Positions 16,700 through 24,409 of a DNA stretch of 64,000 bases are shown here, one piece after another; the stretch's first letter is position 1; the number at the start of each line of letters is the position of its first letter. A program made the position numbers and the translations under genes. The notes under the pieces were generated by a model that was given only the letters and a program-made list of their open reading frames with translations, was not told the origin of the DNA and made no database searches. Source of the stretch: GCA-2720865 sp047630275 (GTDB lineage: Bacteria; Bdellovibrionota; Bacteriovoracia; Bacteriovoracales; Bacteriovoracaceae); the NCBI GenBank assembly GCA_047630275.1, contig JBLHVN010000001.1, positions 1,798,001-1,862,000 on the forward strand. Reading direction: 5' to 3'.

Positions 16700-16705
16700 A
16701 AGTCA

Positions 16706-16734
16706 CTAATATTCTTTGAGAGACTTGTTGACAG
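16706..16734 (-). promoter_or_regulatory. Probable leaderless promoter of tilS
   Basis: On the minus strand, CTGTCA (16729-16734), a 17-bp spacer, TATTAG (16706-16711), then 6 nt to the ATG. Its -35 overlaps, on the other strand, the TTGACA (16728-16733) of the tRNA promoter. Confidence 0.5.
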
Positions 16735-16757
16735 TCTCATGGGTTTATAATTAAACT
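16728..16757 (+). promoter_or_regulatory. Promoter of tRNA-Met
   Basis: A consensus TTGACA (16728-16733) is followed after 18 bp by TAAACT (16752-16757) and a GC-rich discriminator GCGGTC, as is usual for stringently controlled stable-RNA promoters. A TATAAT at 16746-16751 is only 12 bp from the -35 and so is less likely to be used with it. Confidence 0.45.
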
Positions 16758-16779
16758 GCGGTCATAAAAATAGGTTCGC

Positions 16780-16856
16780 GGCTTCGTAGCTCAGTTGGTG
16801 AGAGCGATGGATTCATAACCCATAGGTCGGCAGTTCAAATCTGCCCGAAGCCACCA
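16780..16856 (+). tRNA. tRNA-Met (CAT anticodon), elongator type
   Basis: 77 nt including an encoded CCA. Acceptor arms GGCTTCG (16780-16786) and CGAAGCC (16846-16852) pair fully. The T arm is GGCAG/CTGCC with loop TTCAAAT. Anticodon CAT is at 16814-16816 in a TTCATAA loop; the innermost anticodon-stem pair is an A-C mismatch. A CAT anticodon can belong to initiator Met, elongator Met or the TilS substrate tRNA-Ile2. The fully paired first acceptor position excludes the usual initiator, and the GGCT..CG acceptor resembles elongator Met of E. coli (GGCTACG) rather than Ile2, so elongator Met is preferred. Confidence 0.9.
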
Positions 16857-16895
16857 TTTTTTTATCAGTTTCCATCCCATAAATTAAGGAAAAAG

Positions 16896-17114
16896 ATGAG
16901 ACCAATGAAAATAATATTCTGCTCACTTCTTTTTTTAATCTTAACTTCATGCAATCAAGAAAATAAAGCTTCTGGAATAGTTGAAGAGAACAATCTTTGT
17001 ATTTGCACTGAAGAATATGCCCCTGTCTGTGGGGAAAACGGAAAGACTTATTCAAATGCCTGCGGTGCTAATTGCGATAAAGTTAAGTTCACAAAAGGTG
17101 AATGTTCAAAGTAA
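16896..17114 (+). CDS. Kazal-type serine protease inhibitor lipoprotein
   Basis: 72 residues. A short signal peptide ends in the lipobox LTSC, so the protein is probably lipid-anchored after cleavage before Cys19. About 15 linker residues lead into a single Kazal domain with six cysteines in the expected pattern: CICTEEYAPVCGENGKTYSN followed by ACGANC and GEC. AAGGAAAAAG precedes the ATG. Kazal domains act as tight substrate-like inhibitors of serine proteases; here the P1 region would be around CTEEYAPVC. In a cell that exports several serine proteases, an envelope-anchored inhibitor could protect its own surface; that role is inferred. It overlaps the converging oxidoreductase gene by 9 bp. 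Confidence 0.85.
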   Translation: MRPMKIIFCSLLFLILTSCNQENKASGIVEENNLCICTEEYAPVCGENGKTYSNACGANCDKVKFTKGECSK

Positions 17115-18101
17115 CTTTTTGCTGATCTTTTGTGCTCCTAAAAAAGCTTGAGACCAACCATTTTTATAAGCCGCCCCTAATATAAAGACATCATCAATAA
17201 CTTCTTCAAAAAGTGGAGTCCTCTTAGGGCCTTTAACTCTAGCACCAATTATGACTTCTGCTTTTTCTCTGGCAGGAATCCAGTCAAAGCCAAAGTTTAA
17301 GGCCTTTTCATAAAAGTTTTTTAAGGCCTCATGATCTGCACTAAAGATTTCCCTTTGCTGAGTGCTTCCTCCAAGCATGAGTGAATGATCATCCTTTCTA
17401 TAGACTAAGTTTGATCCACCTAGCCCATAAGCAAAACTATTAACACCAAGGTTAACCTTCCATTTGTAAAAGGCTCCCGGAACCTCTTTAATTGCCTTAT
17501 TGTTTTTTATACCAAGCCCTTGAAGCTGGGTTAAGCCGACCCCATGACAAAGAACCAGCTTCTTAAAATCAATCCTATCCCCTCCGAGAAACAAAGCTGT
17601 ATGATCATCAATACCAACTAAAGTCTTATTTTTTAAGGGAGTGTTAAATTGTTCATTAAGGGAGTTTAAAAAAGTTTTAGGATTAATAAAGATGCAATCT
17701 TCATGGGCAAAATAGACATCCCTATGAGTTTCTCCGAAGGGCAATATTCCTTTAGCGCAGGGTTCAACTTTTCCATACCTAGATTCAAGTTTCGATAAAT
17801 CACTTTTGAAACCTAGGTCAAAGAAAGAGGATTTCTCCATTCCCATCAATCCAGTTCCATAGACATTCTTAAAGAAGTTTTTAACACCCTCGCAAAGAAG
17901 ATCACCTAAAGGGCTTACTCCATGCCTCATACCATGCATGGCCACGATGGCCGTGCTTGAGAGGCTGGTTTTAGGGAAGAGCTTTTCAGAACAAACCTGT
18001 AGGATCTTCTTATTTTGACTCTGAAGCTCTAATTCCCAAAGAAGGGCCTTAGCACTAACGCCGTCACCAACGACTAGAATATCAACCGATTGTTCTGACA
18101 T
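17106..18101 (-). CDS. FAD-dependent oxidoreductase, DAO-like
   Basis: 331 residues. The N-terminal dinucleotide motif is ILVVGDGVSAKALLWEL (GxGxxA with the following helix). Near the C-terminus, IIGARVKGPKRTPLF and VFILGAAYKNGWSQAFLG match the conserved second FAD-contact region of D-amino-acid-oxidase/ThiO-type flavoproteins. The substrate cannot be named. The start overlaps the upstream permease gene by 20 bp, so the two are translationally coupled, and together with fadI-fadJ they form a four-gene minus-strand unit. The catalytic residues of amino-acid oxidases are not obvious, so a different donor is quite possible. Confidence 0.72.
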   Translation of the reverse strand: MSEQSVDILVVGDGVSAKALLWELELQSQNKKILQVCSEKLFPKTSLSSTAIVAMHGMRHGVSPLGDLLCEGVKNFFKNVYGTGLMGMEKSSFFDLGFKSDLSKLESRYGKVEPCAKGILPFGETHRDVYFAHEDCIFINPKTFLNSLNEQFNTPLKNKTLVGIDDHTALFLGGDRIDFKKLVLCHGVGLTQLQGLGIKNNKAIKEVPGAFYKWKVNLGVNSFAYGLGGSNLVYRKDDHSLMLGGSTQQREIFSADHEALKNFYEKALNFGFDWIPAREKAEVIIGARVKGPKRTPLFEEVIDDVFILGAAYKNGWSQAFLGAQKISKKLL

Positions 18102-19245
18102 AATCTAGAAAGTTTGTTTCTTTTTTAAATTGAGAGAAACTCATAAGGCTAAAGGCCATTGAGATTGAAGTGGGTACAATAAAACTTATAAAGACTCCCA
18201 TAGACGTTATCTTGATAGGAATCTTTCTATCCACAAACTCCTCAGGCATGATCTCAAAACCATAGTGCTCTAAGAAATAAAGGACAACTAGGCCTAAAAG
18301 AAGACCAATAATAACGGCTCCAGTGCTCATCAATAATAAAAAGATGGAAGTTGATTTTTCAAGTTCGGCCTTAGAGCCGCCCATAATCCAAAAGCTGGCC
18401 AAGTCCCCTTTCACTTTTCCAAAAAAGATCAAAAGACCAGAGGTGATACAGAGTGAAACGAGGAGGGTCATGGCCGCAAACAAAAAGACCATGACCGTGG
18501 TTTCTAAGCTTAAGGCCCAAACGAGAGTTGAATTCATCTCATTCCAAGATTTTAATTCAATGCTATCGTTGAATTTTCCTTTTAACCCCGCTTTTAAACT
18601 TTCAAAGTCTACTTCTTGAAAGAAGCGGATTCTATTGGCGGCTTTCTTTCTCATCATGTTCTGAAGAACTTTAAGCCTTACCCAAAGATGATAATGATCA
18701 ACTTCAGGAACTTCAGTGTTTAAATAATCCTCTAGGTAAAGAGTAATTGTTCGCGGGATATCCCCCATGATAGCATCTGTATGGGCAGGAGAAATAAGCC
18801 TAACTTGATCACCTAGGTCTAGGTTAACTCTCCTAGCAAGTGATGGAGAAAGAAGAACTTCCTTTAACTTTACATCTTCAAAATATGGAGGCAGGTCTGA
18901 GTTTTCATCAAGACCATGAACAATGACAGGTGCTAGGTAATTACCATTTTTTAATAAAAGCTCTAACTCTTGTTCTATATAGCCTTTAATATTTAGGGAT
19001 TTTAAGTACTGATTAACTTCTTGGGCCTTTTTATACCCACCTTCGTGAATAATTAAGACACCATTACCATTAACGCTCTTTGATCTGCCTATTAACTTAT
19101 CTTGAAGCCCTCCCATGGTGCTCTGAAGAACAAGAAGGGCGAAGGAAGAAATAATAAGACCAAGAATCGCCAGAAACAGAAGCCTCTGCCGAGTCTTAGC
19201 AAAAAAGATATACTTAAAGAAATAGCGAGTAAACGAAGCTTGCAC
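18082..19245 (-). CDS. FtsX/LolE-like ABC transporter permease
   Basis: 387 residues with the MacB/LolE topology: one N-terminal membrane segment (about residues 22-42, LLFLAILGLIISSFALLVL), a periplasmic domain of about 200 residues, and three C-terminal segments (around 255-280, 300-325 and 350-375). MQSTMGGLQDKL-like sequence after the first helix resembles LolC/LolE. Such permeases extract lipoproteins or act mechanically on envelope substrates together with an ATPase, but no ATPase gene is in this window. The start appears to be GTG. It begins 7 nt after the fadJ stop and its end overlaps the oxidoreductase gene, an unexpected placement in a fatty-acid operon. Confidence 0.75.
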   Translation of the reverse strand: MQASFTRYFFKYIFFAKTRQRLLFLAILGLIISSFALLVLQSTMGGLQDKLIGRSKSVNGNGVLIIHEGGYKKAQEVNQYLKSLNIKGYIEQELELLLKNGNYLAPVIVHGLDENSDLPPYFEDVKLKEVLLSPSLARRVNLDLGDQVRLISPAHTDAIMGDIPRTITLYLEDYLNTEVPEVDHYHLWVRLKVLQNMMRKKAANRIRFFQEVDFESLKAGLKGKFNDSIELKSWNEMNSTLVWALSLETTVMVFLFAAMTLLVSLCITSGLLIFFGKVKGDLASFWIMGGSKAELEKSTSIFLLLMSTGAVIIGLLLGLVVLYFLEHYGFEIMPEEFVDRKIPIKITSMGVFISFIVPTSISMAFSLMSFSQFKKETNFLDYVRTIG

Positions 19246-19252
19246 CTAGGGC

Positions 19253-21376
19253 CTAAGCTTCGTAGAACTTTTTCTTTTGGCTGACTAGATCTTTTAAATA
19301 GCCACTTGGCTGGTAGCGATCAAAATCAACCTCGGTGCTAAATTTTTCTATAGCAGATAAAATACGCTCTAGGCCTTCGCTATCAGCATGTTTTAAGAGC
19401 CCACCTCTAAAAGGAGGAAAACCAATTCCAAAGATTAGGCCTAAGTCTACTTCAGCCGGAGTCTTAACGATTCCCTCTTCTAAAATAATAGAGGCCTCGT
19501 TAATCATGGGAAGAACAACTCTCATCTGAATCTCAGTTTCATCCATTTTCTTTCGTTGACTAGGGAGCAATCTCGTCACTTCCTCGTTAGGTCCAGCTAC
19601 TTTTCCATTTTCATCATAAAGATAAAAACCAGCGCTTGTTTTCTTACCTAAGAAACCTTTATCAACTAATAGATCAGAAGCTCCAGAGGCCTTGGCCCTG
19701 TCCCCTAATCCATCATGAAGGATCTTGGCCACTTTAACGCCTACATCTATTCCGATTTCATCTAGAAGCCTACAAGGCCCCATTGGCATTCCAAAGTTTA
19801 AACAGGCATCATCGATGTCTTTCATTGAGACACCTTCTTCAAGAAGAAACCCTGCTTCATTAAGATAAGGCATTAAGATTCTATTCACTAAGAAACCTGG
19901 TCCATCCTTAACGATGACAGGAGTTTTCTTTGAGGCCAGGCACCAATCATAAAGAGCTTTTGCCGTGTCATTGCTCATCTTTGAATGAGTAATGATCTCT
20001 ACTAGAGGCATCATATGGACCGGGTTAAAGAAGTGTAGCCCAGCAAACCTTTCAGGTTTCTCTAATGCCGTGGCCATTTCTTCCACACTCAAAGATGAAG
20101 TGTTAGAAGTTAATAGACAGGTATCACTTACATGCTTTTCAGTTTCAGCGAAGACGGATTTTTTAATGTCCATATTTTCTACAACCGCTTCAATAACTAG
20201 ATCAGTTTTTTGAAAACCAGAATAATCCAATTGAGGTGAGATGCTTCTCATCTTTCTTTGAAAATCATCCTCGGATAACTTCTTTCTCTTCATGGCCCCT
20301 TGAAAGTTAGAGCTGGCCTGTTTTAGACCTAAGACTAAAGCGTCCTCATTAAGATCTTTCATGATAGGGGCCATATTTGAATTACACATAAGCCATGCAA
20401 TCCCGCCACCCATTGTTCCGGCACCTAAGACAGCGCCTCTTTTTAACTTAGGAACATTATCAGTCGTCTCCCCTCCAGGGAATTTCTTAGCTTCCTCTGT
20501 CATGAAGAAGATATGCTGAAGGTTCTTACTTTGCTCACTAACACAAAGCTCACCGAAGGCCTGAGACTCTGAAGAGAGATAGCTTGACCTTCCCTTCATC
20601 ATTCCCGCTTCCATAACATCTAATATCTTTAATGGAGCCTGGTAGAATCCTTTTGTCTTCTTAAGGACTGATTCTCTGGCCTTTTGAAAGATGATCTTCT
20701 TTGAAAGAAAGTTTTCACTGGCAAAGTTCTCTAAACTCTCCATAAGACCTTCGGTCTTCTTTCTCTTATCAAAATGAATTACCGCTTGTTCAAGAAGCCT
20801 CTCTTTTGGGAAGACTCCATCTACAAGACCTAATCTCTTAGCCTTTTTTGCCTTAACCATCTTTCCAGATAAAATAAGATCAAGGGCCTTTGGTAATCCA
20901 ATTCTTCGAGGCATTCTATAAGTTCCGCCAAAGCCAGGAATCACACCAAGCTTAACTTCAGGCAGACCCATGACGGTAGCATTATCAGATGAAGCGATAA
21001 TAGTATTACAACTTAAGATAAGCTCTGTTCCGCCTCCGAGACAGACCCCGTGCACACAGGCCACGGTTGGAATCTTAAGGTCTTCGATCTTATTAAAGAT
21101 CAACTGCCCTTGTTCAGCTCCATGAGCTCCTTCGGATTCTGTCTTCATTCCAGCGATAAGCTTAATATCAGCTCCGGCCAAGAAACACTTTTCTTTATGA
21201 GTGAAAAAGATGGCACCCTTGAGCTCTTTTGCTTTTCCATGAAGGTCATCAACAGTGTCTCTAAGTTCAACCAGAGATTCCTCGTCTAGGACTGTCATCG
21301 ATTTGTCACAGTTATAACCAAACCCGATATAAGCAATCGAATCTTTAATTTCAAAACTAATTCTTTTGTTAGTCAT
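19253..21376 (-). CDS. fadJ: Fatty acid oxidation complex alpha subunit (enoyl-CoA hydratase/3-hydroxyacyl-CoA dehydrogenase)
   Basis: 707 residues (FadJ of E. coli has 714). The N-terminal crotonase domain has GADIKLIAGM, CVHGVCLGGGTELILSC and LGVIPGFGGTYRMPR, giving the hydratase Glu positions. The dehydrogenase domain has the NAD motif AVLGAGTMGGGIAWL, then SNTSSLSVEEM and the catalytic His in GLHFFNPVHMMPLVE. The C-terminal 3HCDH repeats include GFLVNRILMPYLNEA. It performs the hydration and second oxidation steps of beta-oxidation together with the thiolase encoded 14 bp upstream. GAGGAA precedes the ATG. Confidence 0.95.
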   Translation of the reverse strand: MTNKRISFEIKDSIAYIGFGYNCDKSMTVLDEESLVELRDTVDDLHGKAKELKGAIFFTHKEKCFLAGADIKLIAGMKTESEGAHGAEQGQLIFNKIEDLKIPTVACVHGVCLGGGTELILSCNTIIASSDNATVMGLPEVKLGVIPGFGGTYRMPRRIGLPKALDLILSGKMVKAKKAKRLGLVDGVFPKERLLEQAVIHFDKRKKTEGLMESLENFASENFLSKKIIFQKARESVLKKTKGFYQAPLKILDVMEAGMMKGRSSYLSSESQAFGELCVSEQSKNLQHIFFMTEEAKKFPGGETTDNVPKLKRGAVLGAGTMGGGIAWLMCNSNMAPIMKDLNEDALVLGLKQASSNFQGAMKRKKLSEDDFQRKMRSISPQLDYSGFQKTDLVIEAVVENMDIKKSVFAETEKHVSDTCLLTSNTSSLSVEEMATALEKPERFAGLHFFNPVHMMPLVEIITHSKMSNDTAKALYDWCLASKKTPVIVKDGPGFLVNRILMPYLNEAGFLLEEGVSMKDIDDACLNFGMPMGPCRLLDEIGIDVGVKVAKILHDGLGDRAKASGASDLLVDKGFLGKKTSAGFYLYDENGKVAGPNEEVTRLLPSQRKKMDETEIQMRVVLPMINEASIILEEGIVKTPAEVDLGLIFGIGFPPFRGGLLKHADSEGLERILSAIEKFSTEVDFDRYQPSGYLKDLVSQKKKFYEA

Positions 21377-21389
21377 TATCTATTCCTCT

Positions 21390-22676
21390 TTAAACTAAAT
21401 TTTCGATTATAGCAGCTCCGCCTTGTCCACCACCAATACATAATGAGGCGATCCCGTACTTTGCTTTACGCTTTTTAAGTTCATGGGCCAAGGTAACAAT
21501 AAGCCTTGATCCAGTTGAACCAACCGGATGCCCAAGAGCAATCCCGCCACCATTAACATTAAATTTCTCATCAGGAACATCACCCCAAAGTGTATCGACA
21601 TCAAATTTTTGAGCCCATTTCTTATCAGTGAAGCCTCTTCTTACAGCAATGATCTGAGCTGCGAAGGCCTCGTTGATTTCAACTAGGTCCATGTCGTCCA
21701 TCGATAGGTTTGTTCTTTTAAAGACTCCGTCCATGGCGCGAAGTGGACCCATTCCCATTCTCTCAGGCTCAAGCCCAGCAAAATGATAATCCACAATCCG
21801 GGCCATAGGAGTGAGGTTATATTTCTTAAGCGCTTCTTCATCTACTAGTAACAGGGCCGATCCACCATCAGTGATAGGGCAAGCGTTTCCAACAGTAACT
21901 GTTCCTGAGCCTCTTTCAAAATAGGGCTTCATCTTAGCAAGCCCCTCAACAGTTGAGTTAGCACGAGGACCAACATCAACGCTTAGAAGTTTATCTAGTT
22001 TTTCACCAGTTAAGATAGGAACGATCTCATCTTTGAAGCGTCCTTCAGTCGTGGCCGCAATGGCCAGCTGATGAGAGCGGTTAGCGAAAGTGTCCTGCTC
22101 TTCTCTTGTAATACCAAGTTCACGGGCGAGAAGCTCTGCTGTCAATCCCATATTAAGGCCGCAAAAAGGATCAGTCAGACCTTGCTCAATAGCTATAACT
22201 GGAGAGAGGTATGGCGGACGAAAAGAACTTAGGGCCTTTAGCTTATCTGGAATCTTCTTAGCTTTCATGACGTTGATAAAAAGATCAGTCATCTCTTTTG
22301 AATAGATCAAAGGCATCTGACTCATGTTTTCAATTCCACCCACGAAGATCACATTTGATCTTCCTGAGGCGATCTTTAAGAAGCCTTGGCTAAGGGCCTC
22401 CATTCCTGAGGCGCAATTTCTATGAACTGTATATCCTGAAGTATGCTTATGAAGACCAGCTTCAAGACCTATAACTCTCCCGACATTTGGGTACTTTGCA
22501 GGGGCCCCAGTGTTACCAAAGATCACTTCATCAACTGCGTCTGTTGGGATACTTGTATTATCTAAGATATTTCTTACGAGGTAGGCCCCAAGGTATGGCG
22601 CGGCCACATCTTTTAAATCTGCTCCTGATTTTGCTTGAGGTGTTCTTTTGGCATCAACAATATACACGTCTCTCAC
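21390..22676 (-). CDS. fadI: Acetyl-CoA C-acyltransferase (thiolase)
   Basis: 428 residues, close to FadI (436). It begins with GTG preceded by AAGGAGG. The acylated nucleophile is Cys88 in HRNCASGMEAL; NVNGGGIALGHPVGSTGSR carries the base His and CIGGGQGGAA the second Cys. It cleaves 3-ketoacyl-CoA as the last step of beta-oxidation. The closest match by length and N-terminus is the FadI branch rather than FadA. It is the first gene of the fadI-fadJ-permease-oxidoreductase operon. Confidence 0.95.
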   Translation of the reverse strand: MRDVYIVDAKRTPQAKSGADLKDVAAPYLGAYLVRNILDNTSIPTDAVDEVIFGNTGAPAKYPNVGRVIGLEAGLHKHTSGYTVHRNCASGMEALSQGFLKIASGRSNVIFVGGIENMSQMPLIYSKEMTDLFINVMKAKKIPDKLKALSSFRPPYLSPVIAIEQGLTDPFCGLNMGLTAELLARELGITREEQDTFANRSHQLAIAATTEGRFKDEIVPILTGEKLDKLLSVDVGPRANSTVEGLAKMKPYFERGSGTVTVGNACPITDGGSALLLVDEEALKKYNLTPMARIVDYHFAGLEPERMGMGPLRAMDGVFKRTNLSMDDMDLVEINEAFAAQIIAVRRGFTDKKWAQKFDVDTLWGDVPDEKFNVNGGGIALGHPVGSTGSRLIVTLAHELKKRKAKYGIASLCIGGGQGGAAIIENLV

Positions 22677-22784
22677 GGAGACCTCCTTGGCTTCCTTAAA
22701 ATTAATGAGGTCTAAATTATCAACGCTTTATGGCCTAATGAAAAGAGCTGGGTAAAGGGGAACTTACTTACCCCAGAATAAGGA

Positions 22785-22808
22785 ACGCCGCGTTTTAAAA
22801 CGCGGCGT
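22785..22808. terminator. Perfect 24-bp GC-flanked palindrome
   Basis: ACGCCGCGTTTT is followed directly by its exact reverse complement, giving a 12-bp perfect inverted repeat without a spacer. As RNA it can form a 10-bp stem with a TTAA loop on either strand. It lies about 95 bp beyond the barrel-protein stop and about 110 bp before fadI. The more proximal hairpin could already end the barrel transcript, so a backup terminator or a protein-binding site are both possible. Confidence 0.45.
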
Positions 22809-22858
22809 CCAATAAAACAAGGGAAAACGACAAAACCCTTATTTTGAGAAGAAAACTT

Positions 22859-22890
22859 AGGTATAGGGAGAATCGTTCCTCGCTATACCT
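22859..22890 (-). terminator. Hairpin terminator of outer-membrane barrel gene
   Basis: AGGTATAG and CTATACCT form an 8-bp outer stem around a 16-nt partly paired loop. It begins 13 nt after the stop at 22903. AAGTTTTCTTCTC follows on the minus strand. Confidence 0.6.
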
Positions 22891-22902
22891 GTTCTAATTG
22901 GT

Positions 22903-23961
22903 TTAGAAATTGACAACAACACCAGCGCTTACGCCCATGACACTATCTTCAGAAAGGGACTTACCTTGCTCGCGGAGTGCGTTCTCATTGGCGTTGAACT
23001 GATTGTTAAAAGCATTATTATCTTCAGCCGTATTAAAGCCAGAAGTTAGGAACTTCGTATATGAGAAGTTGATATTCATTCCAACAATATCGTTGAAAAG
23101 AAGGTTCGTTCCTAAGTTTGCCGTAGCAGAAACAATACTATCAGTTAATTCTGTATCTTGATTTGGGTTTTGAATTTGAAATCCACCACTAAAACCATTT
23201 GTAGTAAAGTTATCATCCGTAGGATTAGTATCAGCAATAGTTACTCTGTTGTAACCAATTCCCGCTCCAATATAAGGACGAAACTTATTATCAAGTCCTG
23301 TGAAATAGAACTTTGTATTAAGGTTTAAATTAAGTCTTGAATACTCATAATCATACTCATTTTCTCCATTCTGTGGCTGAGCCGCGAAGAAAAAGTTATT
23401 GTTTTGAGTTTCAAATTGCATCTTAGAATATCCAATTCCAAAACCTACAGATACATTTTCATGTACTGCGTGCTCAACGCTTAGACCTAAGTCAATCTTA
23501 GATTCAGCGTTATCAGCGTCTCTTAATGTTTGAGAGATACCAATGCTTGGAATAATTGAAGTCTTCTTTAAAGACTTAACAACAGGAGCCGGAGCTGGTG
23601 CTGTAATTCTTTGAGGAGCCGCTTGTCTTACGACAACACTATCAGATCCACCGCCAGTGAAAGCACGTCTTAGCTTTTTCTCTAGCTTCTTTTCAGACTT
23701 GATTCTTTCGTTCTCGATCTTCTTGTGCATCATCTCTTCGTTTTGAGCTTCTAGCCTTTTACGAAGTTTAGCGATTCTATCTGATGCTGATTCACGTCTG
23801 TCGTAAGCACCATCGATATCAATCTGCTCTGAGTTTAGAACGTCATCAGTTCCTGCAAGAAGATCATCATCTTGAGCAAAAACTACTGCCGGGCTAGCGA
23901 CCAGAGTCATTGTAATTAACAATGCCTTGATCTTTTGTTTGTTCGTTTTGATCGTTTTCAT
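22903..23961 (-). CDS. Outer-membrane beta-barrel protein with N-terminal coiled coil
   Basis: 352 residues. A signal peptide ending VVFA leads to an acidic segment, then a charged heptad-like helix (about 55-95, RIAKLRKRLEAQNEEMMHKK) and a Pro/Ala linker (APAPAPVV). From about residue 130 alternating hydrophobic/polar strands run to a terminal Phe, the usual Bam-recognised end of a barrel. The layout suggests a small 8-strand porin-like or OmpX/OmpA-like barrel with a periplasmic helical domain. Specific function is unknown. AAGGAGA gives a strong ribosome-binding site. Two or three hairpins follow the stop. Confidence 0.75.
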   Translation of the reverse strand: MKTIKTNKQKIKALLITMTLVASPAVVFAQDDDLLAGTDDVLNSEQIDIDGAYDRRESASDRIAKLRKRLEAQNEEMMHKKIENERIKSEKKLEKKLRRAFTGGGSDSVVVRQAAPQRITAPAPAPVVKSLKKTSIIPSIGISQTLRDADNAESKIDLGLSVEHAVHENVSVGFGIGYSKMQFETQNNNFFFAAQPQNGENEYDYEYSRLNLNLNTKFYFTGLDNKFRPYIGAGIGYNRVTIADTNPTDDNFTTNGFSGGFQIQNPNQDTELTDSIVSATANLGTNLLFNDIVGMNINFSYTKFLTSGFNTAEDNNAFNNQFNANENALREQGKSLSEDSVMGVSAGVVVNF

Positions 23962-24139
23962 TTAAGTCTCCTTCTTGTTCCAGCGGACTGGACGCTTCTT
24001 TTTCTTTAACACTTTGAGTCAATATAAAAACATCATAACAACCTGATAAATAAATTCATTTATTTTTCTTAGAGGGTGTATAAATTACATTATGTGTTAG
24101 GAAACAGACAGGAGATAGACGTAATTTTAAGGACTTAAC

Positions 24140-24373
24140 CTATTGTCTGATGGTAAAATACCTCATAGAGCCATAACTATTAAAGGTTCCATTGAAGGTT
24201 TTATCCATCTTACAGACAAAAGACTTAGAATTTCCGTTGCAATTATCGGAATTGGCCAAGAACCACTCCTTAACCTGTCCCATCCCAGAGATGATGACAA
24301 TGACCATAACAAACATCAAAAGAACGTATTCGACGACGGTTTGACCAAGCTCTTGATTAAGCAGTTTATTCAT
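24140..24373 (-). CDS. Flp-type (Tad) pilin-like protein
   Basis: 77 residues from the ATG reading MNKLLNQELG. The motif G-QTVV-E-Y is the Flp prepilin signature (Gly, four residues, Glu-Tyr), with cleavage expected after the Gly at position 10. A hydrophobic helix VLLMFVMVIVIISGMG follows. The remaining 45 residues are polar with two cysteines that could form a disulphide. No tad genes are seen nearby. A TTG five codons upstream would extend it but would place TATTAT inside the gene; TATTAT ends 6 nt before the chosen ATG, so the message may be leaderless. It is 36 bp after the unknown 463-residue gene. Confidence 0.7.
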   Translation of the reverse strand: MNKLLNQELGQTVVEYVLLMFVMVIVIISGMGQVKEWFLANSDNCNGNSKSFVCKMDKTFNGTFNSYGSMRYFTIRQ

Positions 24374-24379
24374 ATCTTT

Positions 24380-24385
24380 ATAATA
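24380..24385 (-). promoter_or_regulatory. -10 box of a possible leaderless promoter (Flp-like pilin)
   Basis: TATTAT on the minus strand ends 6 nt before the ATG. No clear -35 is visible at 16-18 bp, so support rests on the shared 6-nt geometry with four other genes in the window. Confidence 0.35.
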
Positions 24386-24409
24386 CAAAAAAAACAGGGC
24401 GCTTTTATT

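Noticed and set aside
16728..16751. TTGACA plus perfect TATAAT as the tRNA promoter
   Set aside because: The spacing is only 12 bp. TAAACT at 18 bp with a GC discriminator fits better.
16780..16856. tRNA-Ile2 (TilS substrate) because of the CAT anticodon and adjacent tilS
   Set aside because: The acceptor stem (GGCTTCG) is like elongator tRNA-Met; Ile2 species usually have C-G pairs at positions 4 and 5.
16813..17055. Minus-strand frame of 80 codons ending in SGRFELPTYGL
   Set aside because: Its end is the antisense of the tRNA-Met gene; this peptide is a well-known false translation of antisense tRNA. The Kazal lipoprotein on the plus strand explains the rest.
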